From an uncultured Propionibacteriaceae bacterium (lineage in GTDB: Bacteria; Actinomycetota; Actinomycetes; Propionibacteriales; Propionibacteriaceae): a stretch of 11,240 nt of DNA. Made by a program: the position numbers and the translations under genes. The notes under the pieces were generated by a model, which searched no databases, was not told where the DNA came from, and was given only the letters and a program-made list of their open reading frames with translations. The stretch is from NCBI GenBank assembly GCA_936924635.1, contig CAKZHP010000112.1, positions 1 to 11,240 on the forward strand. Reading direction: 5' to 3'. The stretch's first letter is position 1, and the number at the start of each line of letters is the position of its first letter. Positions 1-6,732 of this stretch are shown here, one piece after another.

Positions 1-515
1 AGCACGAGCAGTGCCGGCCAGAGCTTGAGCGCGGCGCCGCACGCGACCAGCGCCCCGGCCAGCCCCGGGCGCCGGTGCACCAGCAGCGCTCCGCCGCCGG
101 CGAGCAGGGCGGGGGCCATGTCGAAGCGGAAGTACGCCAGCGGGCCCAGGAAGGTGACGAACACGATCCACGACAGCAGCGCCCAGCGCCGGCCCTTGCC
201 GCCCAGGTGCCACAGCAGCAGGGCCATGGTGGCGTCGAGCGCCACCATCGAGGCGGCGAAGCCCCAGATGAAAGCGCCCTGGTCGTTGTTCGTGACCACA
301 CGCAGCACGTTCATGGCCCAGGCGACCGGGGTGGGGTACTCGACGAGCGGCGACGACCAGGTCGCCGCGTGGCCCACCTGGTCGTAGTAGTAGCGGACGT
401 CACCCACGATGTACGAGCTGGTGGTACGCCAGACGTAGCCCAGGTAGGCCCGGGTGAGGGCCCACACCACGGCGAACGTCCACCCGGAGCGGAGCACGCG
501 GCGAGCGATGGTCAC
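1..515 (-). CDS. GT87/DUF2029-type membrane glycosyltransferase, 3' end outside window
   Basis: Seen: reading the minus strand from a GTG at 515 gives 171 uninterrupted codons to the window edge. The start overlaps the stop of the upstream gene as GTGA, which supports this start and translational coupling. The protein begins VTIARRVLRSGWTFAVVWAL, a first membrane segment, followed by GDVRYYYDQV (Asp39), EYPTPVAW (about 59-66), a hydrophobic helix, GPLAYFRFDMAPALL and LKLWPALL. The same landmarks occur in the same order in the neighbouring gene, so the two are paralogues. Known: GT87 (DUF2029) proteins are GT-C fold enzymes that use polyprenyl-phosphate sugars, for example mycobacterial PimE-like mannosyltransferases, and have a catalytic Asp in the first extracytoplasmic loop. 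Inference: Asp39 in DVxYY is that residue, and the enzyme adds a sugar, possibly mannose, to a lipid or surface glycan outside the membrane. The acceptor cannot be told. Confidence 0.82.
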   Translation of the reverse strand, partial: MTIARRVLRSGWTFAVVWALTRAYLGYVWRTTSSYIVGDVRYYYDQVGHAATWSSPLVEYPTPVAWAMNVLRVVTNNDQGAFIWGFAASMVALDATMALLLWHLGGKGRRWALLSWIVFVTFLGPLAYFRFDMAPALLAGGGALLVHRRPGLAGALVACGAALKLWPALLV

Positions 516-1831
516 CGGGCCACCTTGCGTACGCCCCGGCGCCGGTCGGCCCGCGAGCTGCCCGTGCGGTGGAGCGTGCGCCACACCAGACGCACCAGCC
601 AGGCGGTGAACCACACCATCGCCACGTTGCGGGCCACCAGCACCAGCGTGGCCGGGATCAGCAGCGACCCGCCGTGGACGAGCGGCTCGTACAGGATCGG
701 GTAGACCAGCTGGGTGCCGAGCGTGAGGCCGAGCACCCAGTACGCGAGGTGGCGGACCTGCCGCCTCGACGGCGTGCTCTGCGCGGCACCCGGCTGCCCG
801 GAGGCGGCCAGCAGCGCGGCCAGGGGGCCGCCCAGCCACATCATGTACTGCGGGCTGAACGTCTTGTTGGTGACGATCGTGACGACGATCACCAGCACCA
901 TCAGCAGCAGGGCGTCGGTGACGGTGCGGTCGGGGCGGCGCAGCCACAGCACGTACGCGCCGGCGAGGGCCGCGATGCCGAGGGCCGTCGCCAGCGTGGC
1001 CAGCGACAGCAGCGTCGACGTCCCTGGCCCGGCGATCTCGAAGGCCTGCCAGCGGGAGACCGCGACCCGGTACTGCTCCGGGGCGAACCCGCGCAGGAGC
1101 ATGGCCGGCGTGGCGGCGACGGACTCGATCTGCAGGCCGCGCCCCGACTGCCAGGTGAGCGGGGAGAGCAGGCGGTGCCACCCCGCGTGCAGCAGGGAGG
1201 CCACCGCCAGGCCGCCGCCCACGCCCCAGAAGGCGACCGACGCGGTGCGCTGGGCGCGACGGCTGCCGCCGAGGGTGGCCGGCCACAGCAGCGCGGGCCA
1301 GAGCTTGATGGCGGCGCCGACACCGATGTACGCACCGGCCCGGCCGCGGTCGCGCGCCAGCAGCGCCAGGCCGGCGAGACCTCCCAGCACGGCGGGGATC
1401 AGGTCGAACCGCATGTACGTGGTCGGGCCCATCACGAAGGTGAACAGCACCCAGAACAGCACCGCGAACCGCCGCTGATCGCCGCCGGCGCGCCACAGCG
1501 CCACGGCGAACAGCAGGTCCAGCAGCAGCATGCAGCCGATGAAGGCGCCCACGAAGACCGGGCGCGACGAGTAGTCGGCCGCACCTCCGACGAGCAGCCG
1601 CGCGACCCCGTACGGGATCGAGAGCAGCCAGATCACCGGCGTCGGGTACTCGACCAGGGTGTCGGCCGGGGTGTTGACGCCTGTCCACATGAGGTGCAGA
1701 CGGTGCCAGTAGTAGAGGACGTCGTTCTGGGTCGTGAGCCCGAACCCGGCCCAGGCGGCGAAGACGATGACGCGGGCGAGGAGCCAGACGAGCGCCACCT
1801 TCCACCAGGAGGGGGAGGGGGTGCTCTCCAC
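512..1831 (-). CDS. GT87/DUF2029-type polytopic membrane glycosyltransferase
   Basis: A 439-residue protein, a usual size for the family. Start: GTG at 1831 has GAGGAG 4 bases upstream and gives VESTPSPSWWKVALVWLLAR; the reading frame stays open for over 1,190 codons further upstream, but that part crosses the tRNA and runs antisense to lysA and hom, so it is not coding. Seen: about ten hydrophobic segments (roughly 12-32, 64-84, 92-113, 121-140, 143-160, 198-216, 273-296, 306-321, 360-380, 388-416), the motif NDVLYY with Asp37, EYPTPVIW (61-68), GPTTYMRFDLIPAVL and IKLWPALLWP, and NKTFSPQYMMW (322-332). The last motif is typical of DUF2029 enzymes. Arg-rich C-terminal tail. Known: the family transfers sugars from polyprenyl phosphate. 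Inference: an exported glycan or glycolipid transferase acting with its overlapping paralogue; donor and acceptor are unknown. Confidence 0.88.
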   Translation of the reverse strand: MESTPSPSWWKVALVWLLARVIVFAAWAGFGLTTQNDVLYYWHRLHLMWTGVNTPADTLVEYPTPVIWLLSIPYGVARLLVGGAADYSSRPVFVGAFIGCMLLLDLLFAVALWRAGGDQRRFAVLFWVLFTFVMGPTTYMRFDLIPAVLGGLAGLALLARDRGRAGAYIGVGAAIKLWPALLWPATLGGSRRAQRTASVAFWGVGGGLAVASLLHAGWHRLLSPLTWQSGRGLQIESVAATPAMLLRGFAPEQYRVAVSRWQAFEIAGPGTSTLLSLATLATALGIAALAGAYVLWLRRPDRTVTDALLLMVLVIVVTIVTNKTFSPQYMMWLGGPLAALLAASGQPGAAQSTPSRRQVRHLAYWVLGLTLGTQLVYPILYEPLVHGGSLLIPATLVLVARNVAMVWFTAWLVRLVWRTLHRTGSSRADRRRGVRKVAR

Positions 1832-1860
1832 GTCTCTCCTCGCGGTCGCCGGCGTCGAGA

Positions 1861-1935
1861 TGGCGCCCCCGGCAGGATTCGAACCTGCGCTCCCGCCTCC
1901 GGAGGGCGGTGCTCTATCCCCTGAGCTACGGGGGC
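1861..1935 (-). tRNA. tRNA-Arg (anticodon CCG)
   Basis: The minus strand from 1935 folds as a full cloverleaf of 75 bases: acceptor GCCCCCG paired with CGGGGGC, D arm GCTC/GAGC, anticodon stem CCGCC/GGCGG enclosing loop CTCCGGA, a 4-base variable loop, and T arm GCAGG-TTCGAAT-CCTGC. Discriminator G is followed by an encoded CCA. Loop position 34-36 reads CCG, which decodes the arginine codon CGG, one of the common Arg codons in genomes this rich in GC. It lies 29 bases upstream of the first glycosyltransferase gene on the same strand. In relatives a tRNA-Arg or argS is often found near lysA, so this tRNA may be a remnant of that ancestral neighbourhood (inference). Confidence 0.96.
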
Positions 1936-1958
1936 CTGAGTGGCTCGGCGCCGGGGAA

Positions 1959-1964
1959 ACCTTA
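1959..1964 (-). promoter_or_regulatory. possible -10 box for tRNA-Arg
   Basis: TAAGGT on the minus strand lies 23 bases upstream of the mature tRNA 5' end, which would leave a short 5' leader for RNase P to remove. No convincing -35 hexamer is seen 16-18 bases further up. Weak support only. Confidence 0.35.
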
Positions 1965-2178
1965 GCAAACTTCTGTACGCGGCCGTCGCGCGGCACCTGC
2001 CGCCTCGCTGACCCACGCTCCCGACGACCGTCGCGGCCCGGACCCCGCATCCCCACAGCCAAGTCTGATCCGCACACGCGTCCAGACGGGTGTGAGAACA
2101 GATCCGGATGCGAGGTTGCGGTGGACTTGCCTCCGGCCTGGCGGGGGCGGCCTCGCGGAGGCCGGGGGCGCGCCGCAC

Positions 2179-2184
2179 TACGCT
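2179..2184 (+). promoter_or_regulatory. possible -10 box for a leaderless transcript
   Basis: TACGCT matches the actinobacterial TANNNT -10 pattern and ends 7 bases before the ATG at 2192, the spacing expected if transcription starts at or next to the start codon. There is no Shine-Dalgarno sequence before this ATG, which fits a leaderless mRNA. The -35 region is not recognisable. Confidence 0.45.
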
Positions 2185-2191
2185 CGCCCGC

Positions 2192-2701
2192 ATGACCTTG
2201 GCCCGACGGACGCTGCTCGCCGCGCCTGTGGTGCTCCCGCTGGCCGCCTGCGTGGCGCCGGCGCAGCCCGACCCGGCGGTGATCCGGGAGACGCCGCCGC
2301 CGTGGCCGGCCCCGCGGGACGCGGTCTCGTACATCACCGCCGCCGGCCTGCCGCACCTGCCGCTCGACGCGACCGCGAACCAGCGGATCCTCACGCTCGC
2401 GGTGACGTACGCGGGCCAGCCCGTCGAGGTGCCTGCGTACCTCGGTATCGACCGGCTCCGCGCCGTGCAGGCGGCGTGCCACACCCACGACACGACCGGG
2501 CAGGTGTGGCTGGAGGGGGAGGGCAACGACCAGGTCACGCTGGGGCAGCTGTTCACCTGCTGGGGCGTCCGGTTCTCGGGGCAGGTGCTCGGTGACCGTA
2601 CGGGCACCGTCACCGTCACCGCCGACGGGCAGCCGGTCGCCGACGTCACCGGGTTCGTGCTGGCGCGCGTCCAGAAGACCCTGGCGGTCGCGGTCCCGTA
2701 G
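2192..2701 (+). CDS. secreted lipoprotein with a CHTHDTTG/TLGQLF motif, function unknown
   Basis: A 169-residue protein. Seen: N terminus MTLARRTLLAAPVVLPLAAC is a lipoprotein signal with lipobox L17-A-A-C20; the twin Arg at 5-6 before TLL also resembles a Tat signal. After a Pro-rich linker (24-43) comes one domain with VTYAGQPVEVPAYLGI (71-86), CHTHDTTG (96-103), QVTLGQLFTCWGV (114-126) and a C-terminal beta-rich part. Family: this recalls unnamed bacterial and archaeal secreted proteins with LHTHDTSG followed by TLGQFF-WG; those usually also carry an earlier HxHxHLD stretch, which here reads ATANQRILTLAV and has no His. Inference: a small surface domain, perhaps once metal-binding. It lies 24 bases upstream of lysA and is probably cotranscribed with it, though its role need not relate to lysine. 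Confidence 0.75.
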   Translation: MTLARRTLLAAPVVLPLAACVAPAQPDPAVIRETPPPWPAPRDAVSYITAAGLPHLPLDATANQRILTLAVTYAGQPVEVPAYLGIDRLRAVQAACHTHDTTGQVWLEGEGNDQVTLGQLFTCWGVRFSGQVLGDRTGTVTVTADGQPVADVTGFVLARVQKTLAVAVP

Positions 2702-2725
2702 GCCTGACCTGGCAGAGTTCAGCCC

Positions 2726-4126
2726 ATGACCCACATGCACGTCGCCGGATCCCTGCACGCCGATGCGATCTCGATCGGCCCGCAGTGGCTGAAGCGCCCC
2801 GACGACGTGAACGTGCTCGATGAGCGGCTGTGGTCGCGCACCGTGTCGCGCTCCGCCGACGGCGTGCTGCAGGTGGCCGGCCTGGGCGTCGACGAGCTGG
2901 TGCGGCAGACCGGCACGCCGGTGTACGCGGTGGACGAGGCCGACTTCCGGGCCCGCGCCCGTGCCTTCGCCGAGGCGTTCGCGGGATGGGAGATCTACTA
3001 CGCCGGCAAGTCGTTCCTGACCACCCGGGTGGCCCGCTGGGTGGCGGAGGAGGGGCTCAGCCTCGACGTGTGCAGCGGCAACGAGCTGGCGGTGGCGCTG
3101 CGCGGCGGCATGGACCCGGCCCGGCTCGGCCTGCACGGCAACAACAAGAGCGCCGACGAGCTGCGGTACGCGATCTCGTCGGGCATCGGCCGCATCATCG
3201 TGGACTCCCTCGACGAGATCAGCCGGCTGGAGTCGATCCTCACCGAGCTCGACGCCCGGGTGTACGTGCTGGTGCGGGTGACCACGGGCGTCGAGGCGCA
3301 CACCCACGAGTACATCGCGACCGCGCACGAGGACCAGAAGTTCGGCTTCTCGATCCAGGGCGGGCAGGCGCTGATGGCGCTGGTGCGCTGCCAGCAGAGC
3401 CCGCGCATCGACCTGCGTGGCATCCACTCCCACATCGGCAGCCAGATCTTCGACACCGGTGCCTTCGAGGTGGCGGCGCGGCGCACCATGCGCCTGATGA
3501 GCCAGTTCCGCCAGGCCACCGGCATAGACCTGCCCGAGCTCGACCTGGGCGGCGGGTTCGGCATCGCGTACACCGCCGACGACTCCCCGTCGACGCCGGA
3601 CGCCCTGTCGGCGAGCCTGCGCGAGATCGTGGAGCACGAGCGGCGCGGGTACGGGCTGGCCGAGCCGCACTACTCGATCGAGCCCGGCCGCGCGATCAGC
3701 GGCCCGACCACGATGGCGGTCTACACCGTGGGCACCGTGAAGACTGTCGACCTGGAGGGCGGCGCGCAGCGCGTGTACGTCTCGGTCGACGGCGGCATGA
3801 GCGACAACATCCGGCCCGCCCTGTACGCCGCGGAGTACTCGGCCGTGGTCGCCAACCGTGCCTCGTCGGCGGCCCCGGTGCTGTGCCGGGTGGTCGGCAA
3901 GCACTGCGAGGGCGGCGACATCCTGGTGCGCGACGTGTTCCTGCCCGGCGACGTCCGCCCCGGTGACCTGATCGCCGTGCCCGCCTCCGGCGCGTACAGC
4001 CGCTCGATGGCCTCGAACTACAACATGGCCACCAAGCCGCCGGTGGTGTCGGTCAAGGACGGCGAGGTCACCACGCTGCTGCGCCGCGAGACCCTCGACG
4101 ACCTGCTCGCGCTCGACGTCGGCTGA
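2726..4126 (+). CDS. lysA: diaminopimelate decarboxylase
   Basis: Catalyses decarboxylation of meso-2,6-diaminopimelate to L-lysine, the last step of lysine synthesis, in the cytoplasm with pyridoxal phosphate. The 466 residues are normal for an actinobacterial LysA. Seen: the PLP lysine in YYAGKSF (Lys95), HGNNKS (137-142), the His of HSHIGSQ (234-240), the Gly-rich phosphate loop LDLGGGFG (272-279), EPGRAI (319-324), HCEGGD with Cys394 and Glu395 that reach the partner subunit's active site in this fold-type III dimer, and Tyr424 and SNYN (430-433) near the C terminus. Start: ATG at 2726 has no good Shine-Dalgarno; an ATG three codons on is also possible. The usual actinobacterial upstream partner argS is absent and a lipoprotein gene takes its place; hom follows 75 bases later. 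Confidence 0.97.
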   Translation: MTHMHVAGSLHADAISIGPQWLKRPDDVNVLDERLWSRTVSRSADGVLQVAGLGVDELVRQTGTPVYAVDEADFRARARAFAEAFAGWEIYYAGKSFLTTRVARWVAEEGLSLDVCSGNELAVALRGGMDPARLGLHGNNKSADELRYAISSGIGRIIVDSLDEISRLESILTELDARVYVLVRVTTGVEAHTHEYIATAHEDQKFGFSIQGGQALMALVRCQQSPRIDLRGIHSHIGSQIFDTGAFEVAARRTMRLMSQFRQATGIDLPELDLGGGFGIAYTADDSPSTPDALSASLREIVEHERRGYGLAEPHYSIEPGRAISGPTTMAVYTVGTVKTVDLEGGAQRVYVSVDGGMSDNIRPALYAAEYSAVVANRASSAAPVLCRVVGKHCEGGDILVRDVFLPGDVRPGDLIAVPASGAYSRSMASNYNMATKPPVVSVKDGEVTTLLRRETLDDLLALDVG

Positions 4127-4201
4127 GGGCCGTAGGCCCCGTGTCGCGACTCGCGTGAGAAGCGAGTCGGCCAGCATGGCCCGATAGGCCAAGATGGCCG
4201 G
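4127..4201 (+). promoter_or_regulatory. lysA-hom gap filled with four inverted repeats
   Basis: Nearly the whole 75-base gap is dyad symmetry: GGGCC-gta-GGCCC at 4127-4139; a perfect 8-pair stem CGACTCGC/GCGAGTCG with 7-base loop at 4147-4169; and two near-identical units GGCCA-N3-TGGCC at 4169-4181 and 4187-4199, whose centres are 18 bases apart. The last unit covers a CAAGAT -10-like hexamer (4190-4195) six bases before the hom GTG. No U-tract follows the 8-pair stem, so it is not a classical terminator. It could be a transcript-processing or attenuation structure plus a tandem operator; both are inference. Confidence 0.55.
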
Positions 4202-5506
4202 GTGCGAAACAACGACGAGCCTCTGAAGGTCGCCCTGCTCGGGTGCGGCGTGGTCGGGTCCCAGGTGGCCAGGCTGCTGCTGGAGACCGGTGACGACCTG
4301 CAGGCCCGCATCGGTGCCCCCGTCGAGCTGGTGGGCATCGGCGTGAAGCACCCTGACAGCGAGCGGCCCGGCCTCGACCCCGCCCTGATGACCGGTGACA
4401 GCGAGGCGCTCGTGCGCAGCGGTGTCGACGTCGTGGTGGAGGTCGTCGGCGGCCTGGAGCCGGCGCGCACGCTGCTGCTGGCCGCCATCGAGTCGGGCGC
4501 GTCGGTGGTCACCGCCAACAAGGCGCTGCTCGCGGCCCACGGCCCCGAGCTGTACGCCGCCGCCGACCGCACCGGCGTCGACCTGTACTTCGAGGCCGCC
4601 GTCGCCGGTGCCATCCCGATCGTCCGGCCGCTGCGTGAGTCGTTGGTGGGCGACGAGATCACCCGCGTGATGGGCATCGTCAACGGCACCACCAACTACA
4701 TCCTCGACAAGATGACCACCGACCGGGTCTCCTTCAGCGAGGCGCTGGCCGAGGCGCAGGAGCTCGGGTACGCAGAGGCGGACCCCACCGCAGACGTGGA
4801 GGGGTACGACGCCGCCGCCAAGGCCTCCATCCTCGCCAGCCTCGCCTTCCACACCGAGGTCGCCGGGGCGGACGTCCACCGGGAGGGCATCACCACGCTC
4901 ACCGGTGACGACATCGAGGCCGCCGACCAGCTGGGCTGCGTCATCAAGCTGCTCGCCGTGGCCACGGTCGCCGGCGAGCAGGAGGAGCTGGTGTCCGTCC
5001 GCGTGCACCCGACCCTGGTGCCCAAGGAGCACCCGCTGGCGTCCGTACGCGGCGCGAACAACGCGATCTTCGTCGAGTCCCGCAACGCCGGCCAGCTGAT
5101 GTTCCTCGGCCCGGGCGCAGGCGGGCAGCCCACCGCGTCCGCGGTCATGGGAGACCTGGTCACGGTCGCCCGCAACCGCGTCCGGGGCACGCACGTCGCC
5201 GCCATGACGACGTACCGGCACCGCGGCGTCGCGCCCATCGAGGACGCCCTCACCTCCTACTACCTGAGCCTGGTCGTGCGCGACGAGCCCGGTGTGCTCG
5301 CCCGGGTCGCCACGGTGTTCGCCAAGCACGGGGTGTCGATCCTGGCGGTGCGCCAGGAGCAGCTGGACGACAGCGAGTCCTCGGCGCGGCTGGGCATCAT
5401 GACCCACCTCGCCAGGGACGCCGAGGTCGCCGACACCGTGGCCGAGCTGAAGACGTCCTCGGCCGTGCGGGGCCGCATCCGCACGATCCGGGTGGAGGGG
5501 CAGTGA
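4202..5506 (+). CDS. hom: homoserine dehydrogenase with C-terminal ACT domain
   Basis: Reduces L-aspartate 4-semialdehyde to L-homoserine with NAD(P)H, the committed step towards threonine and methionine. The 434 residues match the monofunctional actinobacterial type. Seen: Rossmann nucleotide-binding motif LLGCGVVGS (12-20), TANKALL with Lys107, AVAGAIPI (133-140), NGTTNYIL (161-168), and the catalytic stretch ADPTADVEGYDAAAK with Asp203 and Lys207; a C-terminal ACT domain spans about 350-434 (YYLSLVVRDEPGVLARVATV), the place where threonine feedback acts in this family. Start: GTG at 4202, with no clear Shine-Dalgarno; translation from a leaderless mRNA is possible given the -10-like CAAGAT six bases upstream. 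The gene overlaps thrH by 4 bases, so the two are cotranscribed and probably translationally coupled. Confidence 0.97.
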   Translation: MRNNDEPLKVALLGCGVVGSQVARLLLETGDDLQARIGAPVELVGIGVKHPDSERPGLDPALMTGDSEALVRSGVDVVVEVVGGLEPARTLLLAAIESGASVVTANKALLAAHGPELYAAADRTGVDLYFEAAVAGAIPIVRPLRESLVGDEITRVMGIVNGTTNYILDKMTTDRVSFSEALAEAQELGYAEADPTADVEGYDAAAKASILASLAFHTEVAGADVHREGITTLTGDDIEAADQLGCVIKLLAVATVAGEQEELVSVRVHPTLVPKEHPLASVRGANNAIFVESRNAGQLMFLGPGAGGQPTASAVMGDLVTVARNRVRGTHVAAMTTYRHRGVAPIEDALTSYYLSLVVRDEPGVLARVATVFAKHGVSILAVRQEQLDDSESSARLGIMTHLARDAEVADTVAELKTSSAVRGRIRTIRVEGQ

Positions 5507-6141
5507 GCGCCGGCGACATGCGCGACCTGCGCCCCGAGGTGATGTGCCTCGACCTGGAGGGCGTGCTGATCCCCGAGATCTGGGTCAACGTCGCCGACCG
5601 TACGGGCATCGACGGGCTCCGCCGCACCACGCGCGACGAGCCGGACTACGACGTGCTGATGCGCTACCGCCTCGACATCCTCGACCGGGAGGGGCTGCGG
5701 ATCGGTGACATCACCGACGTGATCGAGACCCTCGACCCGCTGCCCGGCGCTGCCGAGATGCTGGGGTGGCTGCGGGAGCGGTTCTCGGCCGTGGTGATCC
5801 TCTCGGACACCTTCGCCGAGTTCGCCAAGCCGCTGATGCGCAAGCTCGGCTTCCCGGCGCTGCTGTGCCACAACCTGGAGATCGACGACGAGGGCCGCGT
5901 CACGGGCTACCGCCTGCGGATGGCCGACCAGAAGCGTGCGGCGGTGCAGGCGCTGCAGGGCCTCAACGTGCGCGTGGTGGCCGCCGGCGACTCGTACAAC
6001 GACACCTCCATGCTGCTGGCCGCAGACGCGGGCATCCTGTTCGACCCGCCGCAGAACGTGGTCGACGACTTCCCACAGCTGCCGGTGGCGTACGGCTACC
6101 ACGCGCTGCGCGCCGAGGTCACCCGCCTCTCGCGGGGCTGA
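5503..6141 (+). CDS. thrH: ThrH-type HAD phosphotransferase (phosphoserine phosphatase / homoserine phosphotransferase)
   Basis: A 212-residue haloacid dehalogenase-fold protein that aligns end to end, from memory, with Pseudomonas aeruginosa ThrH. Seen: motif I CLDLEGVLIPEIW (Asp17 nucleophile, with Glu19 replacing the second Asp of ordinary phosphoserine phosphatases, a ThrH hallmark), DYDVLMRYRLDIL (48-60), motif II ILSDTF (Ser101), LMRKLGFPALLCHNLEI, Lys144 as motif III, and motif IV AGDSYND (161-167). Known: ThrH dephosphorylates phosphoserine and can pass the phosphate to homoserine. Inference: placed right after hom with a GTGA overlap, it makes phosphohomoserine for threonine synthase in place of, or beside, homoserine kinase ThrB. 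Start: GTG 5503 has GGAGG close upstream within hom; ATG 5518 is an alternative that would shorten the protein by five residues. Confidence 0.93.
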   Translation: MSAGDMRDLRPEVMCLDLEGVLIPEIWVNVADRTGIDGLRRTTRDEPDYDVLMRYRLDILDREGLRIGDITDVIETLDPLPGAAEMLGWLRERFSAVVILSDTFAEFAKPLMRKLGFPALLCHNLEIDDEGRVTGYRLRMADQKRAAVQALQGLNVRVVAAGDSYNDTSMLLAADAGILFDPPQNVVDDFPQLPVAYGYHALRAEVTRLSRG

Positions 6142-6151
6142 GACCGAGACA

Positions 6152-6177
6152 CCCCTGGCCCGTCGACGGACCAGGGG
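6152..6177. terminator. hairpin terminator between convergent genes
   Basis: CCCCTGG at 6152-6158 pairs with CCAGGGG at 6171-6177, and the loop itself contains the palindrome CGTCGACG, which can extend the stem past a two-base mismatch. It begins 10 bases after the thrH stop and lies 15 bases past the stop of the converging minus-strand gene, so it can serve both directions. There is no U-tract on either side, as is common for actinobacterial terminators. Confidence 0.7.
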
Positions 6178-6192
6178 CGTACGGGTCGCGTC

Positions 6193-6732
6193 TCAGCGCA
6201 GGACGACCAGCGTCATCAGCTCACCCTCGGCGACTATCTCGCCCTCCAGGGTGCCGATGGCCTCCGGGGCCGGGCCGGGAGTCGGCGTCCAGATCACCTC
6301 GAGCTGGTACGACTCGTCGGCCGGCGCGCCCGATCCGTGCACCCGTGCCGTGGGCTCCTTGCCGCTGGACAACGCGGCCTCGGAGCGGCCCTCGACGATG
6401 GTGCGGATCATCTCGGTGACGTACACCGCATCGGTCGTGCCGAGCGTCACATAGCGGGTACCGAGGACCCCGTGCTCGATGGTGCCGATCAGCTCGGCTC
6501 CGGGGAGCGGCTCGCTGCGGTAGGTCACGGGCACCTGGTAGAGCGTGCCGTCGGCGTCGCGCAGCAGCAGGGTCTCGATCCCGACCTCGCCGGCGGGGTC
6601 GACGATGCGGTACGCCCCTGCGGGGGACAGCGACGGCTCGGACCCGCGGTACCAGGGCTGCGAGCCGATCCAGCCCTGGACCAGCTCCGGCTTGGTCGGG
6701 GTCAGCGTGGTCTCGTGGATCTCGGCGGTCAT
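6193..6732 (-). CDS. CG0192-like / maltokinase N-terminal cap-like protein
   Basis: A 179-residue soluble protein without signal peptide or membrane segment. Seen: MTAEIHETTLTPTKPEL, WIGSQPWYRG (21-30), DPAGEVGIETLLLRD (45-59), YQVPVTYR (65-72) and LIGTIEHGVLGTRYV (81-95). These are the conserved stretches, recalled from memory, of the actinobacterial CG0192 group, which resembles the N-terminal cap of maltokinase (Mak). No kinase domain follows: the protein ends after a short beta-rich tail. Known: maltokinase phosphorylates maltose in the trehalose-to-glycogen GlgE route; the role of stand-alone cap proteins is not settled. Start: ATG 6732 overlaps the upstream DUF3151 stop (ATGA) and has AGGAG 8 bases before it, so the pair is coupled. 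A GH15 trehalase-like gene nearby makes a link to trehalose or maltose handling plausible but unproven. Confidence 0.8.
   Translation of the reverse strand: MTAEIHETTLTPTKPELVQGWIGSQPWYRGSEPSLSPAGAYRIVDPAGEVGIETLLLRDADGTLYQVPVTYRSEPLPGAELIGTIEHGVLGTRYVTLGTTDAVYVTEMIRTIVEGRSEAALSSGKEPTARVHGSGAPADESYQLEVIWTPTPGPAPEAIGTLEGEIVAEGELMTLVVLR

Larger units (their letters stand above)
1936..2191. other. divergent intergenic region between tRNA-Arg and the lipoprotein gene
   Basis: These 256 bases separate leftward from rightward transcription. They hold the possible tRNA -10 box (1959-1964), a GC hairpin at 2149-2163 (GGCCTC, 3-base loop, GAGGCC), and a possible -10 box for the lipoprotein gene at 2179-2184. 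No convincing coding region is visible. An upstream in-frame ATG at 2108 would add 28 residues before the signal peptide and is rejected because that would bury the signal sequence. Confidence 0.6.

Noticed and set aside
569..1924. Plus-strand 451-codon open frame opposite the glycosyltransferase gene
   Set aside because: It is a hydrophilic Gly/Arg/Gln/Pro-rich shadow of a polytopic membrane protein and runs into the tRNA; no motif or start signal supports it.
1861..1935. tRNA-Arg as an integration site for a mobile element
   Set aside because: No integrase, recombinase or second copy of the tRNA 3' end was noticed nearby, and the flanking genes look like ordinary chromosomal genes.
2830..3966. 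Plus-strand 378-codon frame inside lysA
   Set aside because: It is an offset frame of lysA, with Arg/Gly/Ala-rich shadow sequence; LysA has all of its catalytic motifs in the other frame.
1832..5407. Minus-strand frame open for about 1,190 codons upstream of the glycosyltransferase gene
   Set aside because: It runs antisense to lysA and hom and through the tRNA, is made of Arg, His, Gly, Val and Asp with no recognisable domain, and is explained by the G/C third positions of the real genes. Only the part from 1831 down is coding.
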